A DNA stretch of 13,639 nt from Lachnospiraceae bacterium UBA3785 (GTDB lineage Bacteria; Bacillota; Clostridia; Lachnospirales; Lachnospiraceae). The position numbers were made by a program, and so were the translations under genes. Below, piece after piece: positions 6,712 through 13,639 of the stretch. A model generated the notes under the pieces. The model was not told where the DNA came from. It did no database searches and worked only from the letters and a program-made list of their open reading frames with translations. The stretch is from contig DFFD01000157.1 in assembly GCA_002369495.1 (NCBI GenBank), forward strand, positions 1 through 13,639, read 5' to 3'. The stretch's first letter is position 1; every line of letters starts with the position of its first letter.

Positions 6712-6740
6712 TTGATTAGAGGCTGAAAAGAAGGTATAAT
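6712..6740 (+). promoter_or_regulatory. Sigma-A-type promoter of the AAA-ATPase-like gene
   Basis: TTGATT (6712-6717), a 17-bp spacer and a perfect TATAAT (6735-6740). The start codon at 6782 is about 40 bp downstream, with AGGAGG between. Confidence 0.75.
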
Positions 6741-6781
6741 AGACAGCAGGTGAAATGTTATCACAGGAGGGGATTCTCCAG

Positions 6782-8219
6782 ATGGGAACTTATATAAATC
6801 CGGGAAAAACCGCTTTTGAGGAAGCCGTAAACTCTGAAATCTATATTGACAAAACAGGTATGCTGGGATATCTGAATTCAGTTGTGAAGACAAAACAAAA
6901 GTACGTCAGTGTCTCCCGCCCACGCAGGTTCGGCAAGACGATGGCTGCCGACATGATCTGCGCATACTATGGCAGGGAGGCTGACAGCCGCGAGCTTTTT
7001 CTGCAGAGAAAACTGTCTGAGATGGCTTTGTGGGATAAATACCTCGGGAAATTTGATGTCATCCGAATCGTAATGACAGATTTCTTTAAGCTCGGCAGAA
7101 CTGCAGGCGAAGCATTGACTTCACTCAAAAATCGAGTCCTTCTTGAACTTGAAGAAAGCTACCCGGATACGCGTTATGATGCAGACGACTTCTCATACAG
7201 TCTTGATCGGTTTTACAGAAAATCCGGGATCCCCTTTGTAATTGTCATAGATGAATGGGATGCGGTGTTCAGAGTCTGGAAGGATGACAGCGAAGCCCAA
7301 CGGCTCTATCTTGATTTCCTGCGTGACTGGCTGAAAGACAAGCCCTATGTCGCCCTCGCCTACATGACCGGCATCCTCCCCATAAAAAAATACGGGCAGC
7401 ACTCGGCCCTCAATATGTTCACGGAGTACTCCATGATGGCGCCGCGCCAGCTTGCGCCGTATACCGGTTTTACGGAAGATGAAGTTCGAAATCTGTGTAC
7501 CGAATACGGCCGGGACTATGCCCGCATAAAAGACTGGTATGACGGTTATATCGTCAGCGACATAACGCCGCCCGACCCTAACCACGAGGAGCTGAAGACA
7601 ACCGGCAAATCACCGGAAGCAAACAGGTATGCACTCTACAGCCCTCTTTCCGTCGTCGAATCCATGACAACCGGCGTCATCAAAGACTACTGGAACAAGA
7701 CCGAGACCTACGAAGCCCTGGCGGAATACATCCGCATGGATTATGACGGCCTCAAAGAGGCGGTCGCACTGCTCATGGACGGCGGGCGGCTGGCCATCGA
7801 CACCTCTACCTATCAGAACGACATGACGACACTCACGGGGAGGGACGACGTGCTCTCGCTTCTCGTCCACCTCGGCTATCTCGGTTTTGACGATGAGCGG
7901 AGCGAGGTCTTCATTCCCAACCGGGAGATCCTGGACGAGTTCAAGACGTCCACGAAGGGCAAAGAGTGGACCGGCACCTTCCGATCGTTCGAGGCTTCGC
8001 GGAGGCTCCAGGTATCCGGAGAAGCCCGCGCTGCTTGTGGAACTTAAGTACGGACACAGTGCGGATATTGCCATGGACCAAATCCGGCGTCAGAAATACC
8101 TTGACCGGTTTGAGCACTATAAGGGAAATACCCTTGTGATCGGCATCAACTACGACAGGGACCTGCCCGCTGATCACCCGGACTTCAAGCACCACAGCTG
8201 CAAGATAGAAAAATGGTAA
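6782..8219 (+). pseudogene. AAA-ATPase-like / PD-(D/E)XK nuclease family gene with internal deletion and frameshift
   Basis: ATG at 6782 follows AGGAGGGG and gives the family-typical MGTYINPG start; an ATG at 6755 lacks a good binding site. The N-terminal part has EIYIDKTG, the Walker A-like RPRRFGKT (46-53) and the Walker B-like FVIVIDEWD (Asp157, Glu158), then the normal central region up to SFEASRRL. Near 8006-8012 the frame changes and TAA follows at 8045-8047. In the next frame the protein's end reappears: YPEKPALLVELKYGHS, carrying the ExK half of the PD-(D/E)XK motif, through VIGINYDRD to the terminal HSCKIEKW at 8219. The stretch expected between, which I estimate at 75-95 residues and which holds the nuclease Asp, is missing. 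The ATPase part could still be made as a protein of about 420 residues. A good promoter is kept, so the damage may be recent. Mobile or defence roles have been suggested for the family but none is certain. Confidence 0.85.
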
Positions 8220-8227
8220 CGATACAA

Positions 8228-8253
8228 AGGAGGAGGCGTCACCGCCTCCTCCT
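8228..8253. terminator. Perfect 11-bp hairpin between convergent genes, possible bidirectional terminator
   Basis: AGGAGGAGGCG (8228-8238), loop TCAC, CGCCTCCTCCT (8243-8253). It lies between the convergent ends at 8219 and 8267. Neither side has a true T-run (TTGTATC on the minus strand), so termination by the usual intrinsic mechanism is uncertain. Confidence 0.5.
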
Positions 8254-8266
8254 GATGCTATCATCC

Positions 8267-9790
8267 TTATGCCTCCGGAACAAAATAAGGTTCAACCGTA
8301 TACTTCCCGTTCCCTTCCGACGTCAGTACACTCCCTGCCATGTGGGGTCTGGTACCCAGCGCAACAACCGCATATTTGTCCTCATCGGAAACCGAATCCG
8401 AATCGCTCCCGAAAATCATTTCTTCGAATTCTTCATATGTATACTCACCGGTATTTGAAAGAAGCACCGCGGTATAGTCATCCCCCGACTCGGAAATCCT
8501 CCCGCCTCCCGAGATTTTGTACGTGTAGGTCTTTCCGTCTTCGGTCGTAAAGGTTCCATCCTCATTTCGGCTGTATCCGGTAATGCTCTGTACCTCCCAG
8601 CCTTCGGACTGAAGCCGGATTTCATTATAAGCTGCATAATCCTCCGCCATCAGCGCAGCATCCATTTCCCTTCGTGCCGCCTCTTTTTCGGCCGCCTTCC
8701 GGGCTTCCTCCTCCGCAGCCCTGACCGCCTCCATCTCGGCCTGCTTTCTGGCGATCTGCCTGGCCTCTTCCGCTTTGAGCGCCTCCTCCTCGGCCTCTCT
8801 AAGCGCACTCAGCGATGAAGCATCTCCCGCTTGAACCGCCTCTGCAGTCTCCGCTCCGCTGCCCTTCGGATCTGTGAGAAAACTCACCCCGACCGCGCAG
8901 CACACGATGGTCGCCGCGGCGAGGACCCAGAAGGCAGGCTTCCGGTAACGGAGGGCATTTTTCACTCTGCCCTTCACGTCATTTTCCCCGAAGGCGAGCG
9001 GGCAGGCCGTGACCATCCGCCTGTGTACCGCACAGCTAAGCAGTGCTTCCGCGTAGCCGGCTCTGCCTTCACGGCTGAGCCCCGAGACGACACTCTCATC
9101 GCACGCCGCCTCGATATCCCGGCTGAAGAGCACGTAGGCGAGCCACAGAATCGGATTGAACCAGTACACCGAAAGGAGGAGGAACCCCGCCGGCTTCCAC
9201 CAGTGGTCGCACCGTCTTATATGTGCCCTCTCATGTGCGATGACATGCTTTCTGGTCTCCTCCGTAAGGCCCGACGGCAGGAAAATGCGCGGGCGGATCA
9301 CCCCCAGGATAAACGGGGAGTCGATCTCTTCCGAGACATAGATGTCATCCTTCAAAAGAATCGATGCTGCCGTCGCCCGCCTGAGTTTCAGATAGCTCAT
9401 CAGCGCGTAAAAAAGCATACAGGCACTCCCGGACATCCAGACAGCAATCATCGCCGGCAGATAGAAGTCCGCAGTGCGAACCGCCGCTGCCCTGTCCTCC
9501 CCGGCCGGGACCGGCACATCAACGCGGATCTCGGGCTGCCCGTTTTCCCCGCTGTACCGGAAGACCTCCGCGGCCCCTTCCGCTTGATTTCCGTCCGGGA
9601 GCAGGTTAAAGACGGAGAGTGAGCTCTCCACACTCACCGGGCAGACGAGCCGTACAGCCACGAGCGCCCATAAAATGCACACATACCGCCTCGGCGCCTT
9701 CTTCATCAGGCCCCTGATCAGGATGATCGCGAGCGAGAGGCACCCTGCTGTCAGGCTCATGTTTAATAGCTTTGCAAATGCTCCGTACAT
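8267..9790 (-). CDS. BlaR1-like M56 membrane metalloprotease/sensor with coiled-coil and unusual C-terminal domain
   Basis: A 507-residue membrane protein. Hydrophobic segments lie near residues 10-27, 36-52, 110-132, 201-221 and 285-305. The M56 zinc protease motif is HERAH (186-190), and RDIEAACDE (224-232) supplies the expected third ligand region; PFILGVIRPRIFLPSGL is also typical. In BlaR1/MecR1 the last membrane helix is followed by a penicillin-binding sensor of about 250 residues. Here there is no SxxK or KTG pattern. Residues 325-385 are an Ala/Glu/Arg-rich coiled coil, and 386-507 form an acidic domain (motifs QSEGWEVQSITGYSR and TYTYKISGGG) that I do not recognise. ATG at 9790 lies 3 bp after the repressor stop with AAGGAGGG upstream, so the two form one operon. 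Expected role: sense an outside signal, then inactivate the BlaI-type repressor. The ligand is unknown and need not be a beta-lactam. Confidence 0.85.
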   Translation of the reverse strand: MYGAFAKLLNMSLTAGCLSLAIILIRGLMKKAPRRYVCILWALVAVRLVCPVSVESSLSVFNLLPDGNQAEGAAEVFRYSGENGQPEIRVDVPVPAGEDRAAAVRTADFYLPAMIAVWMSGSACMLFYALMSYLKLRRATAASILLKDDIYVSEEIDSPFILGVIRPRIFLPSGLTEETRKHVIAHERAHIRRCDHWWKPAGFLLLSVYWFNPILWLAYVLFSRDIEAACDESVVSGLSREGRAGYAEALLSCAVHRRMVTACPLAFGENDVKGRVKNALRYRKPAFWVLAAATIVCCAVGVSFLTDPKGSGAETAEAVQAGDASSLSALREAEEEALKAEEARQIARKQAEMEAVRAAEEEARKAAEKEAARREMDAALMAEDYAAYNEIRLQSEGWEVQSITGYSRNEDGTFTTEDGKTYTYKISGGGRISESGDDYTAVLLSNTGEYTYEEFEEMIFGSDSDSVSDEDKYAVVALGTRPHMAGSVLTSEGNGKYTVEPYFVPEA

Positions 9791-9793
9791 GCC

Positions 9794-10156
9794 TCATCCC
9801 TCCTTGTATTCATCGATCATCTTCCGGATCTCCGCCGCCTCCTCCGCGCTGATCTTCCTTCCGGACATGAAAGCGGCAAGAAATGCCGGCAGCGACCCGT
9901 CAAATGTGTCCTCAACAAACCGTTCGCTCTTGATCGCGTTGAATCTCTCCCTCGATATGAGGGCGGTGACGAGGCCTCCTTCATTTTTAAAGAGACCCTT
10001 CTCGCACAGCTTCCGGAGCACGGTGTAGGTGGTCGGCTTCTTCCACCCGAGCTCCTTCTCGCAGATTTTGACCAGTTCTCCCGAGCCGACGGGCTCGTGC
10101 GCCCAGATGATGTCGGCGAAGGCGGCCTGGACCTCTCCTAATTCAATATCAATCAT
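9794..10156 (-). CDS. BlaI/MecI-family winged-helix repressor
   Basis: A 120-residue protein of normal family length. The N-terminal winged helix-turn-helix shows GSGELVKICEKELGWKKPTT and YTVLRKLCEKGLF, close to the BlaI pattern of a recognition helix before a basic wing. The C-terminal part (about 80-120) carries the helical dimerisation and cleavage-sensitive region. ATG at 10156 is preceded by AAAGGAGGG. It is the first gene of the operon with the M56 sensor and sits directly behind a promoter bearing two dyads, so autorepression relieved by the sensor protease is the likely circuit. No beta-lactamase gene is present here; other targets would have to lie elsewhere. Confidence 0.9.
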   Translation of the reverse strand: MIDIELGEVQAAFADIIWAHEPVGSGELVKICEKELGWKKPTTYTVLRKLCEKGLFKNEGGLVTALISRERFNAIKSERFVEDTFDGSLPAFLAAFMSGRKISAEEAAEIRKMIDEYKEG

Positions 10157-10173
10157 AGGGTTTCCCTCCTTTG

Positions 10174-10219
10174 GTTTATCGAAAGTAAACTTTCTGATAT
10201 TAGTTTACTCCAGATAAAC
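10174..10219. promoter_or_regulatory. Two tandem BlaI-type operators GTTTA-N7-TAAAC
   Basis: GTTTA-N7-TAAAC occurs at 10174-10190 and at 10203-10219, two 17-bp dyads with centres 29 bp apart. The sites are also mirror images, so 10173-10220 is one large imperfect palindrome with outer arms GGTTTATC/GATAAACC and inner arms AGTAAAC/GTTTACT. One dyad lies between the promoter boxes and overlaps the -10; the other lies just downstream of it. Dyads in this position are how BlaI/MecI repressors act. The half-site differs from the textbook TACA/TGTA. Confidence 0.75.
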
Positions 10220-10230
10220 CATTTTGTCAA
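10202..10230 (-). promoter_or_regulatory. Promoter of the BlaI/BlaR1-like operon
   Basis: Minus strand: perfect TTGACA (10230-10225), a 17-bp spacer, then TAAACT (10207-10202). The start codon lies about 45 bp downstream. The strong -35 and overlapping operators fit a promoter that is active unless repressed. Confidence 0.75.
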
Positions 10231-10314
10231 GTAGAAACTTAAGAGCCGGTTCTCTGTACTCATTTTTCCGGCGAAGCCCCCTCCGGGGTTTCGCGGCGAA
10301 CAACAGCGGGATTC

Positions 10315-10350
10315 ATAATAAAAGCGGGGTCGAATCATTCTCGACCCCGC
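10315..10350 (-). terminator. Rho-independent terminator of the FMN-enzyme gene
   Basis: Minus strand: GCGGGGTCGA (10350-10341), a 7-nt loop, TCGACCCCGC (10333-10324), then TTTTATTAT. A perfect 10-bp stem with a T-rich tail, 11 bp after the stop codon at 10361. A second, weaker hairpin (GCGAAGCCCC/GGGGTTTCGC, 10271-10294, one G-U pair) lies behind it without a T-run. Confidence 0.9.
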
Positions 10351-10360
10351 AGCGTTCATT

Positions 10361-11245
10361 TTATATCCTTCTTATTACCGATGCATCCATCCTGCCAAGA
10401 TCACTGCACCCCGTATATGCCATCGCCTGCTTCAGCTCACCGACAGCCTGCTTCAGGTAGTCGCCGACTCCCTTCGCCCCGTCCTTTTTGATGGCGGTCA
10501 TGAGGGGTCTCCCGATGCACACGCCGGTTGCCCCCAGCGCCAGCGCCTTGAAGGCGTCCATGCCGGTCTGGATCTCGCAGTCCACAAACAGCGGAACAGC
10601 CCCGGCTATCAGCTTTACAAATTCCGGAAGCACCGCCATCGGCGGCACCGCGTATTCGATGCGGTTATTGTGATGGGACAGCACGATTCCGCCTGCGCCG
10701 GCGGAGAGGCATTTTTCCCCATCCCGAAGGCTGAGCACGCCTTTCATGATGACCGGCAGTGCCGTTGATTTGCAGATTTCAGCGAGCTCTCCGGTGCGGA
10801 GCGGCGCCAGCGGATGCCCATGGATTTCATCGATGGACCCGTCCTTCGTAAAGGCATGGTCGATATCGATTCCCACGGCGAGCAGTCCGCATTTTTCCGC
10901 ATGAGCGATCTTTTCATAAATCAGGCTGCGATCCGCATATGGCTTGATGATCTCGATCATATGCGGGCAGATGGCCGCAAGTCTCTCGATCTCCTCCTCT
11001 TCCGCAGCGCCGTACCAGAGCACGGCGTCAGCATCCTTAGCCCCCTGCGCCAGAAGCTCGGAAGCGCCGGAGAACATAAAGTGATCCAGGTGTGAAAGCG
11101 CCGCTGTCATGATCGGCGATGAAAAATGCTGCCCGAAAAGTGTGAAGCCGGGATCGGGCATTTCTGCGTCCAGATAGCGGGGCTCGATCAGGAGAGAATC
11201 GAGATACGCCCGGCTGATGCGGTTGGAATTGCCGTTGTCTGCCAT
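10361..11245 (-). CDS. FMN-dependent alpha-hydroxy-acid oxidase/dehydrogenase family protein (diverged)
   Basis: A 294-residue TIM-barrel flavoenzyme of the lactate/glycolate oxidase family. ALPVIMKGV holds the catalytic-site Lys168. The active-site motif usually SNHGGRQ is here SHHNNR (190-195), keeping His192 and Arg195. The phosphate-binding region usually DGGIRRGxDVFKALALGA is here DCEIQTGMDAFKALALGA (222-239), followed by the normal IGRPLM. FGQHFSSPIMTAALSHL near residue 37 matches the N-terminal substrate/flavin strand. Canonical members have 350-380 residues, so this is a short form lacking N-terminal and loop segments. ATG at 11245 has GGAGGTG; longer in-frame starts lie upstream of the promoter. 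It likely oxidises a 2-hydroxy acid or is a related isomerase-type flavoprotein, but substrate and even activity are uncertain. It is a single-gene unit with its own promoter and terminator. Confidence 0.85.
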   Translation of the reverse strand: MADNGNSNRISRAYLDSLLIEPRYLDAEMPDPGFTLFGQHFSSPIMTAALSHLDHFMFSGASELLAQGAKDADAVLWYGAAEEEEIERLAAICPHMIEIIKPYADRSLIYEKIAHAEKCGLLAVGIDIDHAFTKDGSIDEIHGHPLAPLRTGELAEICKSTALPVIMKGVLSLRDGEKCLSAGAGGIVLSHHNNRIEYAVPPMAVLPEFVKLIAGAVPLFVDCEIQTGMDAFKALALGATGVCIGRPLMTAIKKDGAKGVGDYLKQAVGELKQAMAYTGCSDLGRMDASVIRRI

Positions 11246-11278
11246 AAAAACACCTCCAAAATCACATAAGTTTCTTTT

Positions 11279-11307
11279 ATTATACAGCGAATTCCAGCCT
11301 GATTCAA
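11279..11307 (-). promoter_or_regulatory. Promoter of the FMN-enzyme gene
   Basis: Minus strand: TTGAAT (11307-11302), a 17-bp spacer, then a perfect TATAAT (11284-11279). It lies 34 bp before the start codon. Confidence 0.8.
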
Positions 11308-11364
11308 GCCTGGCTTCCGGTGTGTCGGTTCGCTTCCGTAAGCTTACCAAAAAACCGGCTTCTT

Positions 11365-11691
11365 CTTTGCCGGCCGCACTCCATCCTCCCGGCAAAGTAG
11401 ATTTCATTGCCCTTTTTCAGCCTTCATTATCTTTATTCTTTGCCTGGCATGTCCTGCATCCACATTAAAGTAAAAGCAGGAAATCAAAGCGGTCAGTTCT
11501 CGCCAATCAAACTGTATTTTTCTTCTCCGCTTCTTTCCGCAAAGAATAATCTTGTATTGCCGCCCTAAAAAGCATGCCATTCAAACTTTGCCAGACTACC
11601 CTGCCGCCGTATACAAAGAAAACTCTCTAATTCTTGCCTCAAAACTCCTGAAATCCGACTTTGCCCTTTAACTCTTTCTCCCGTGGCAAAG
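11365..11691. repeat. Degenerate tandem repeat, period about 73.5 bp, built on CTTTGCC-N21-CAAAG
   Basis: The gene-free stretch 11308-11816 holds a regular pattern. CTTTGCC occurs at 11365, 11438, 11586 and 11659, and exactly 28 bp after the start of each comes CAAAG (11393, 11614, 11687) or TAAAG (11466). A fifth position in phase (11512, start CTGTATT) keeps only the right half, CAAAG at 11540. Unit lengths are 73, 74, 74 and 73 bp. The base after CAAAG is T or A followed by A in all five. CTTTG/CAAAG are inverted, so each unit can form a hairpin; the pairing extends to 9 bp in the first unit (CTTTGCCGG/CCGGCAAAG) and 7 bp in the last. Stops interrupt all frames and the period is not a multiple of three, so it is not coding. 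I do not recognise the element and see nothing else in this stretch. Confidence 0.6.
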
Positions 11692-11816
11692 AAAACATTC
11701 AACATAAGACCTGTCCCTCACCGCATACACCTCATATAGCCGGCAAACCAGGCTTCATCGATCAGGCTTCCGACAGAAACTGTCTTTCTTCGCAATGCAT
11801 CCTCGCCTCCCATATC

Positions 11817-11843
11817 AAAATGCCAGGGGGACAACCCCTGGCA
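11817..11843 (-). terminator. Terminator downstream of tRNA-Gly
   Basis: Minus strand: TGCCAGGGG (11843-11835), a short loop, CCCCTGGCA (11829-11821), then TTTT. A 9-bp stem with a short T-run, about 65 bp after the tRNA 3' end. Confidence 0.75.
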
Positions 11844-11909
11844 CACATCATTCAAATAAAAAAGAAGAAATCCAGACCACCCATACGGACAGCCCGGACC
11901 CCTCCCTCG

Positions 11910-11981
11910 AGCGCGAGACGGGGATCGAACCCGCGACCCCCACCTTGGCAAGGTGGTGCTCCACCGCTGAGCCACTCGCGC
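11910..11981 (-). tRNA. tRNA-Gly (anticodon GCC)
   Basis: A complete 72-nt cloverleaf on the minus strand. The acceptor stem is GCGCGAG (11981-11975) with CTCGCGC (11917-11911), discriminator U as usual for bacterial tRNA-Gly. The D-arm has GCTCAGCGGTGGAGC. The anticodon stem CCACC/GGTGG encloses the loop TTGCCAA, anticodon GCC. The T-arm is CGGGTTCGATCCCCG-like with GGTTCGATC. CCA is not encoded and must be added after transcription. It has its own promoter and terminator. Confidence 0.97.
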
Positions 11982-12006
11982 ATTGCGTCTTTCTCAAGAC
12001 TCACGT

Positions 12007-12035
12007 ATCATACACTACGAAGTCCTCATTGTCAA
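12007..12035 (-). promoter_or_regulatory. Promoter of tRNA-Gly
   Basis: Minus strand: perfect TTGACA (12035-12030), a 17-bp spacer, then TATGAT (12012-12007). The predicted transcription start is about 20 nt before the mature tRNA 5' end. Confidence 0.8.
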
Positions 12036-12065
12036 CCGCAAAATTGTTCTATTTTCAGTACAATC

Positions 12066-12737
12066 TCAGCCGGACAGCAACCCCAGGTCCTCCGGCGTCG
12101 TGATCTTGATGTTGGAATAGGACCCCATGACCAGCTTGACGCGCCCCAGGCCCGACCGCTCGATCACCATCGCATCGTCCGTGATCCCGGCCATGGAGCC
12201 CTCCTTCAGGATCTCGTAGGCCGCCCGGATCATCGTATAGTTGAAGGCCTGCGGCGTCTGGATGTTCCACACGCGCCGCCGGTCCGGCGTACTCACGACA
12301 AACCCGTCCTCGTCCGCGATCTTGACCGTGTCCTTCGAAGGCACTGCCGCCGCTGCCGCGTCGAACTCCCGCACCGCCTCGTCCACGCGCGCAAGGATCG
12401 CCTCCGTCACAAACGGCCTCGCGCCGTCATGGATCATTACATAATCCGCCTCCGGGCAGGCGAGAAGCCCCGCGTAAACTGAATCATAGCGCTCTTCGCC
12501 GCCGACGACGATGCCGGAGACCTTTTTGAAATCATTTCTGGCAACGATCTCCTCCCGGCAGAAATCGACCCAGTCCTCCCCCGTGACGAGGACGATCTCG
12601 TCGATCACCGGGCTCTTCTCGAAGACGCGCAGGGTCTTTTCGATGATCATTTCATTTTCAATGTGGAGGAACTGCTTCGGCGTATCGCTCTCCATGCGCT
12701 TCCCGCGGCCCGCCGCGAGCACGATCGCCGCCGTCAT
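12066..12737 (-). CDS. ispD: 2-C-methyl-D-erythritol 4-phosphate cytidylyltransferase
   Basis: A 223-residue cytoplasmic enzyme that couples CTP and MEP to form CDP-ME in the non-mevalonate isoprenoid pathway. Visible motifs: the nucleotide-binding loop LAAGRGKRM (7-15), PKQF with Lys21, [13 protein letters not shown] (79-91), HDGARPFV (103-110) with Asp104, VPSKDTVK (132-139), TPQAF (161-165), [10 protein letters not shown] (184-193) and the C-terminal [10 protein letters not shown] with Lys211. Every active-site element of the family is present and the length is normal. ATG at 12737 overlaps the tsaD stop in ATGA, a 4-bp overlap implying translational coupling and one transcript. The next gene on this strand, tRNA-Gly, has its own promoter. 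Confidence 0.96.
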   Translation of the reverse strand: MTAAIVLAAGRGKRMESDTPKQFLHIENEMIIEKTLRVFEKSPVIDEIVLVTGEDWVDFCREEIVARNDFKKVSGIVVGGEERYDSVYAGLLACPEADYVMIHDGARPFVTEAILARVDEAVREFDAAAAAVPSKDTVKIADEDGFVVSTPDRRRVWNIQTPQAFNYTMIRAAYEILKEGSMAGITDDAMVIERSGLGRVKLVMGSYSNIKITTPEDLGLLSG

Positions 12738-13639
12738 GACGCACGCTCCCCGAGCTTAAGATCCGGAACCGCGTTGAGGTTCCAGCCGCTCCGTGTGCCC
12801 GCGAGATACTCGTGATAGGCCGCGGCTCCGATCATCGCCGCGTTGTCCGTGCAGAAGATCGGCGACGGCACATAAAAATGAAACCCTTCCGCCTCGCACG
12901 CCGCCGTAAGCTGCCGCCGCAGCTCGGAATTGGCCGCCACGCCGCCGGCCAGTGCGATGTCCTTCATCCCGTGCTCCTTCGCGGCCCGGATCGTGTGGTC
13001 CACAAGGACCCCGACCACGGAATTTTCAAAGCTCGCCGCGAAATCCGCGATGTTTATTTCCCGGCCGGCCATCTTTTCGGTGTTGATGTAGTTTAAGCAG
13101 GCGCTCTTAAGGCCCGAGAAGGAAAAATCGTACTCGGAGCCGTTTACCTTCGCCTTCGTAAAATGAATCGCCGAAGGATCCCCGCCCTTCGCCGCCTTAT
13201 CCATCTTGGGGCCGCCCGGATAGCCCAGGCCGACCGCCCGCGCGACCTTGTCGAAAGCTTCTCCCGCCGCGTCGTCCACTGTCCTCCCGAGGATCCGGAA
13301 TTTATTCCAGTCCTCCGCGATGATGAGGTGCGTGTGGCCGCCCGAGACCACCAGCCCGAGATAGGGCGGCTTAAGGTCCGGGTGCTCGATATAGTTGGCC
13401 GCGATGTGGCCTTCGATGTGGTTCACGCCGATGAGGGGCTTGCCGGCCGCAAATGCGATCGCCTTCGCCTCCGCCACCCCGACGAGGAGCGCGCCGACAA
13501 GGCCCGGCCCGTAGGTCACCGCGACCGCGTCGACGTCGGAGAGCGTCATGCCCGCCTTCTTAAGCGCTTCCCCGATCACCGGGTTGATCTTCTCGATGTG
13601 CGCGCGCGAAGCCAGCTCCGGCACCACGCCTCCGTAGAT
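12734..13639 (-). CDS. tsaD: tRNA N6-adenosine threonylcarbamoyltransferase, 5' end outside the window
   Basis: The frame is open from the window edge (codons for [12 protein letters not shown]) to TGA at 12734, giving 301 residues of a protein that normally has 335-350; roughly the first 40 are missing. TsaD, with TsaB and TsaE, transfers threonylcarbamoyl to A37 of tRNAs that read ANN codons. Visible motifs: [10 protein letters not shown], the metal-binding [54 protein letters not shown] and [13 protein letters not shown]. All belong to the Kae1/TsaD ASKHA fold. It overlaps ispD by 4 bp. The gene is GC-rich like the rest of this end of the window and shows no damage. Confidence 0.97.
   Translation of the reverse strand: MYGGVVPELASRAHIEKINPVIGEALKKAGMTLSDVDAVAVTYGPGLVGALLVGVAEAKAIAFAAGKPLIGVNHIEGHIAANYIEHPDLKPPYLGLVVSGGHTHLIIAEDWNKFRILGRTVDDAAGEAFDKVARAVGLGYPGGPKMDKAAKGGDPSAIHFTKAKVNGSEYDFSFSGLKSACLNYINTEKMAGREINIADFAASFENSVVGVLVDHTIRAAKEHGMKDIALAGGVAANSELRRQLTAACEAEGFHFYVPSPIFCTDNAAMIGAAAYHEYLAGTRSGWNLNAVPDLKLGERAS

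Noticed and set aside
8831..9622. 263-codon plus-strand frame
   Set aside because: Antisense to the M56 protease gene, whose HExxH motif and operon position are clear. The predicted product is low-complexity and basic.
11246..11407. 54-codon N-terminal extension of the FMN enzyme
   Set aside because: It would place the start upstream of a near-perfect promoter (TTGAAT-17-TATAAT). The ATG at 11245 has a GGAGGTG site.
11365..11691. The spaced repeats as a CRISPR array
   Set aside because: Units are 73-74 bp with only short conserved pieces; there is no long identical repeat and no cas gene.
11772..11784. GACAG/CTGTC hairpin followed by TTTCTT on the plus strand
   Set aside because: The stem is only 5 bp and no plus-strand gene ends nearby.
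12036..12065. Weak hairpin ATTGT/ACAAT with TTTT after ispD
   Set aside because: Five-bp stem with an 11-nt loop, overlapping the region just upstream of the tRNA promoter; not convincing as a terminator.
11661..12482. 273-codon plus-strand frame
   Set aside because: It runs across the tRNA-Gly gene, its promoter and antisense to ispD, so it cannot be a real gene.

Overview
The window looks like chromosomal DNA of a moderately to strongly GC-rich Gram-positive anaerobe of the Bacillota, most likely a Clostridia/Lachnospiraceae-type bacterium. Reasons: consistent AGGAGG-type Shine-Dalgarno sites, sigma-A-like promoters, an AgrC/LytTR two-component pair, a BlaI/BlaR1-like pair, and members of the AAA-ATPase-like/PD-(D/E)XK family that is often multicopy in gut anaerobes. 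The family-level assignment is inference.

Layout. 1-452 (-): a broken AAA-ATPase-like/nuclease gene, preceded by a hairpin-rich leader. 710-4405 (-): a tightly packed five-gene operon, read from right to left as a 44-residue cationic peptide, a lipoprotein, two ABC permeases and an ABC ATPase whose Q-loop position carries Glu. 4452-4548: divergent control region with a 9-bp direct repeat at 21-bp periodicity placed symmetrically between two promoters. 4583-6648 (+): an AgrC-like histidine kinase and a LytTR response regulator. 6712-8219 (+): a second, independently broken AAA-ATPase-like gene with its own good promoter. 8267-10230 (-): a BlaR1-like M56 membrane protease with an unusual coiled-coil and C-terminal sensor region, its BlaI-type repressor, and a promoter carrying two tandem dyad operators. 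10315-11307 (-): a diverged FMN-dependent alpha-hydroxy-acid oxidase family enzyme with promoter and terminator. 11365-11691: non-coding DNA with a degenerate repeat of about 73.5 bp period. 11817-12035 (-): tRNA-Gly(GCC) with terminator and promoter. 12066-13639 (-): ispD and the 3' part of tsaD, both housekeeping genes.

How the genes fit together. The most interesting unit is 710-6648. Lipoprotein plus two permeases plus an E-loop ATPase is the LanI/LanFEG layout of bacteriocin self-immunity. HPK10-type kinase plus LytTR regulator is the usual control of class II bacteriocin and quorum-sensing loci, and the 9-12-9 direct repeat is the known form of a LytTR operator. The operon opens with a small unrecognised peptide, and no maturation enzyme, AgrB or dedicated exporter is visible. 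I propose a peptide-responsive bacteriocin or immunity locus of a type I cannot name. The transporter operon is much richer in GC than the two-component genes, so the halves may have different histories.

Both AAA-ATPase-like genes have lost different internal blocks together with the reading frame, so the neighbourhood appears to be decaying for that family.
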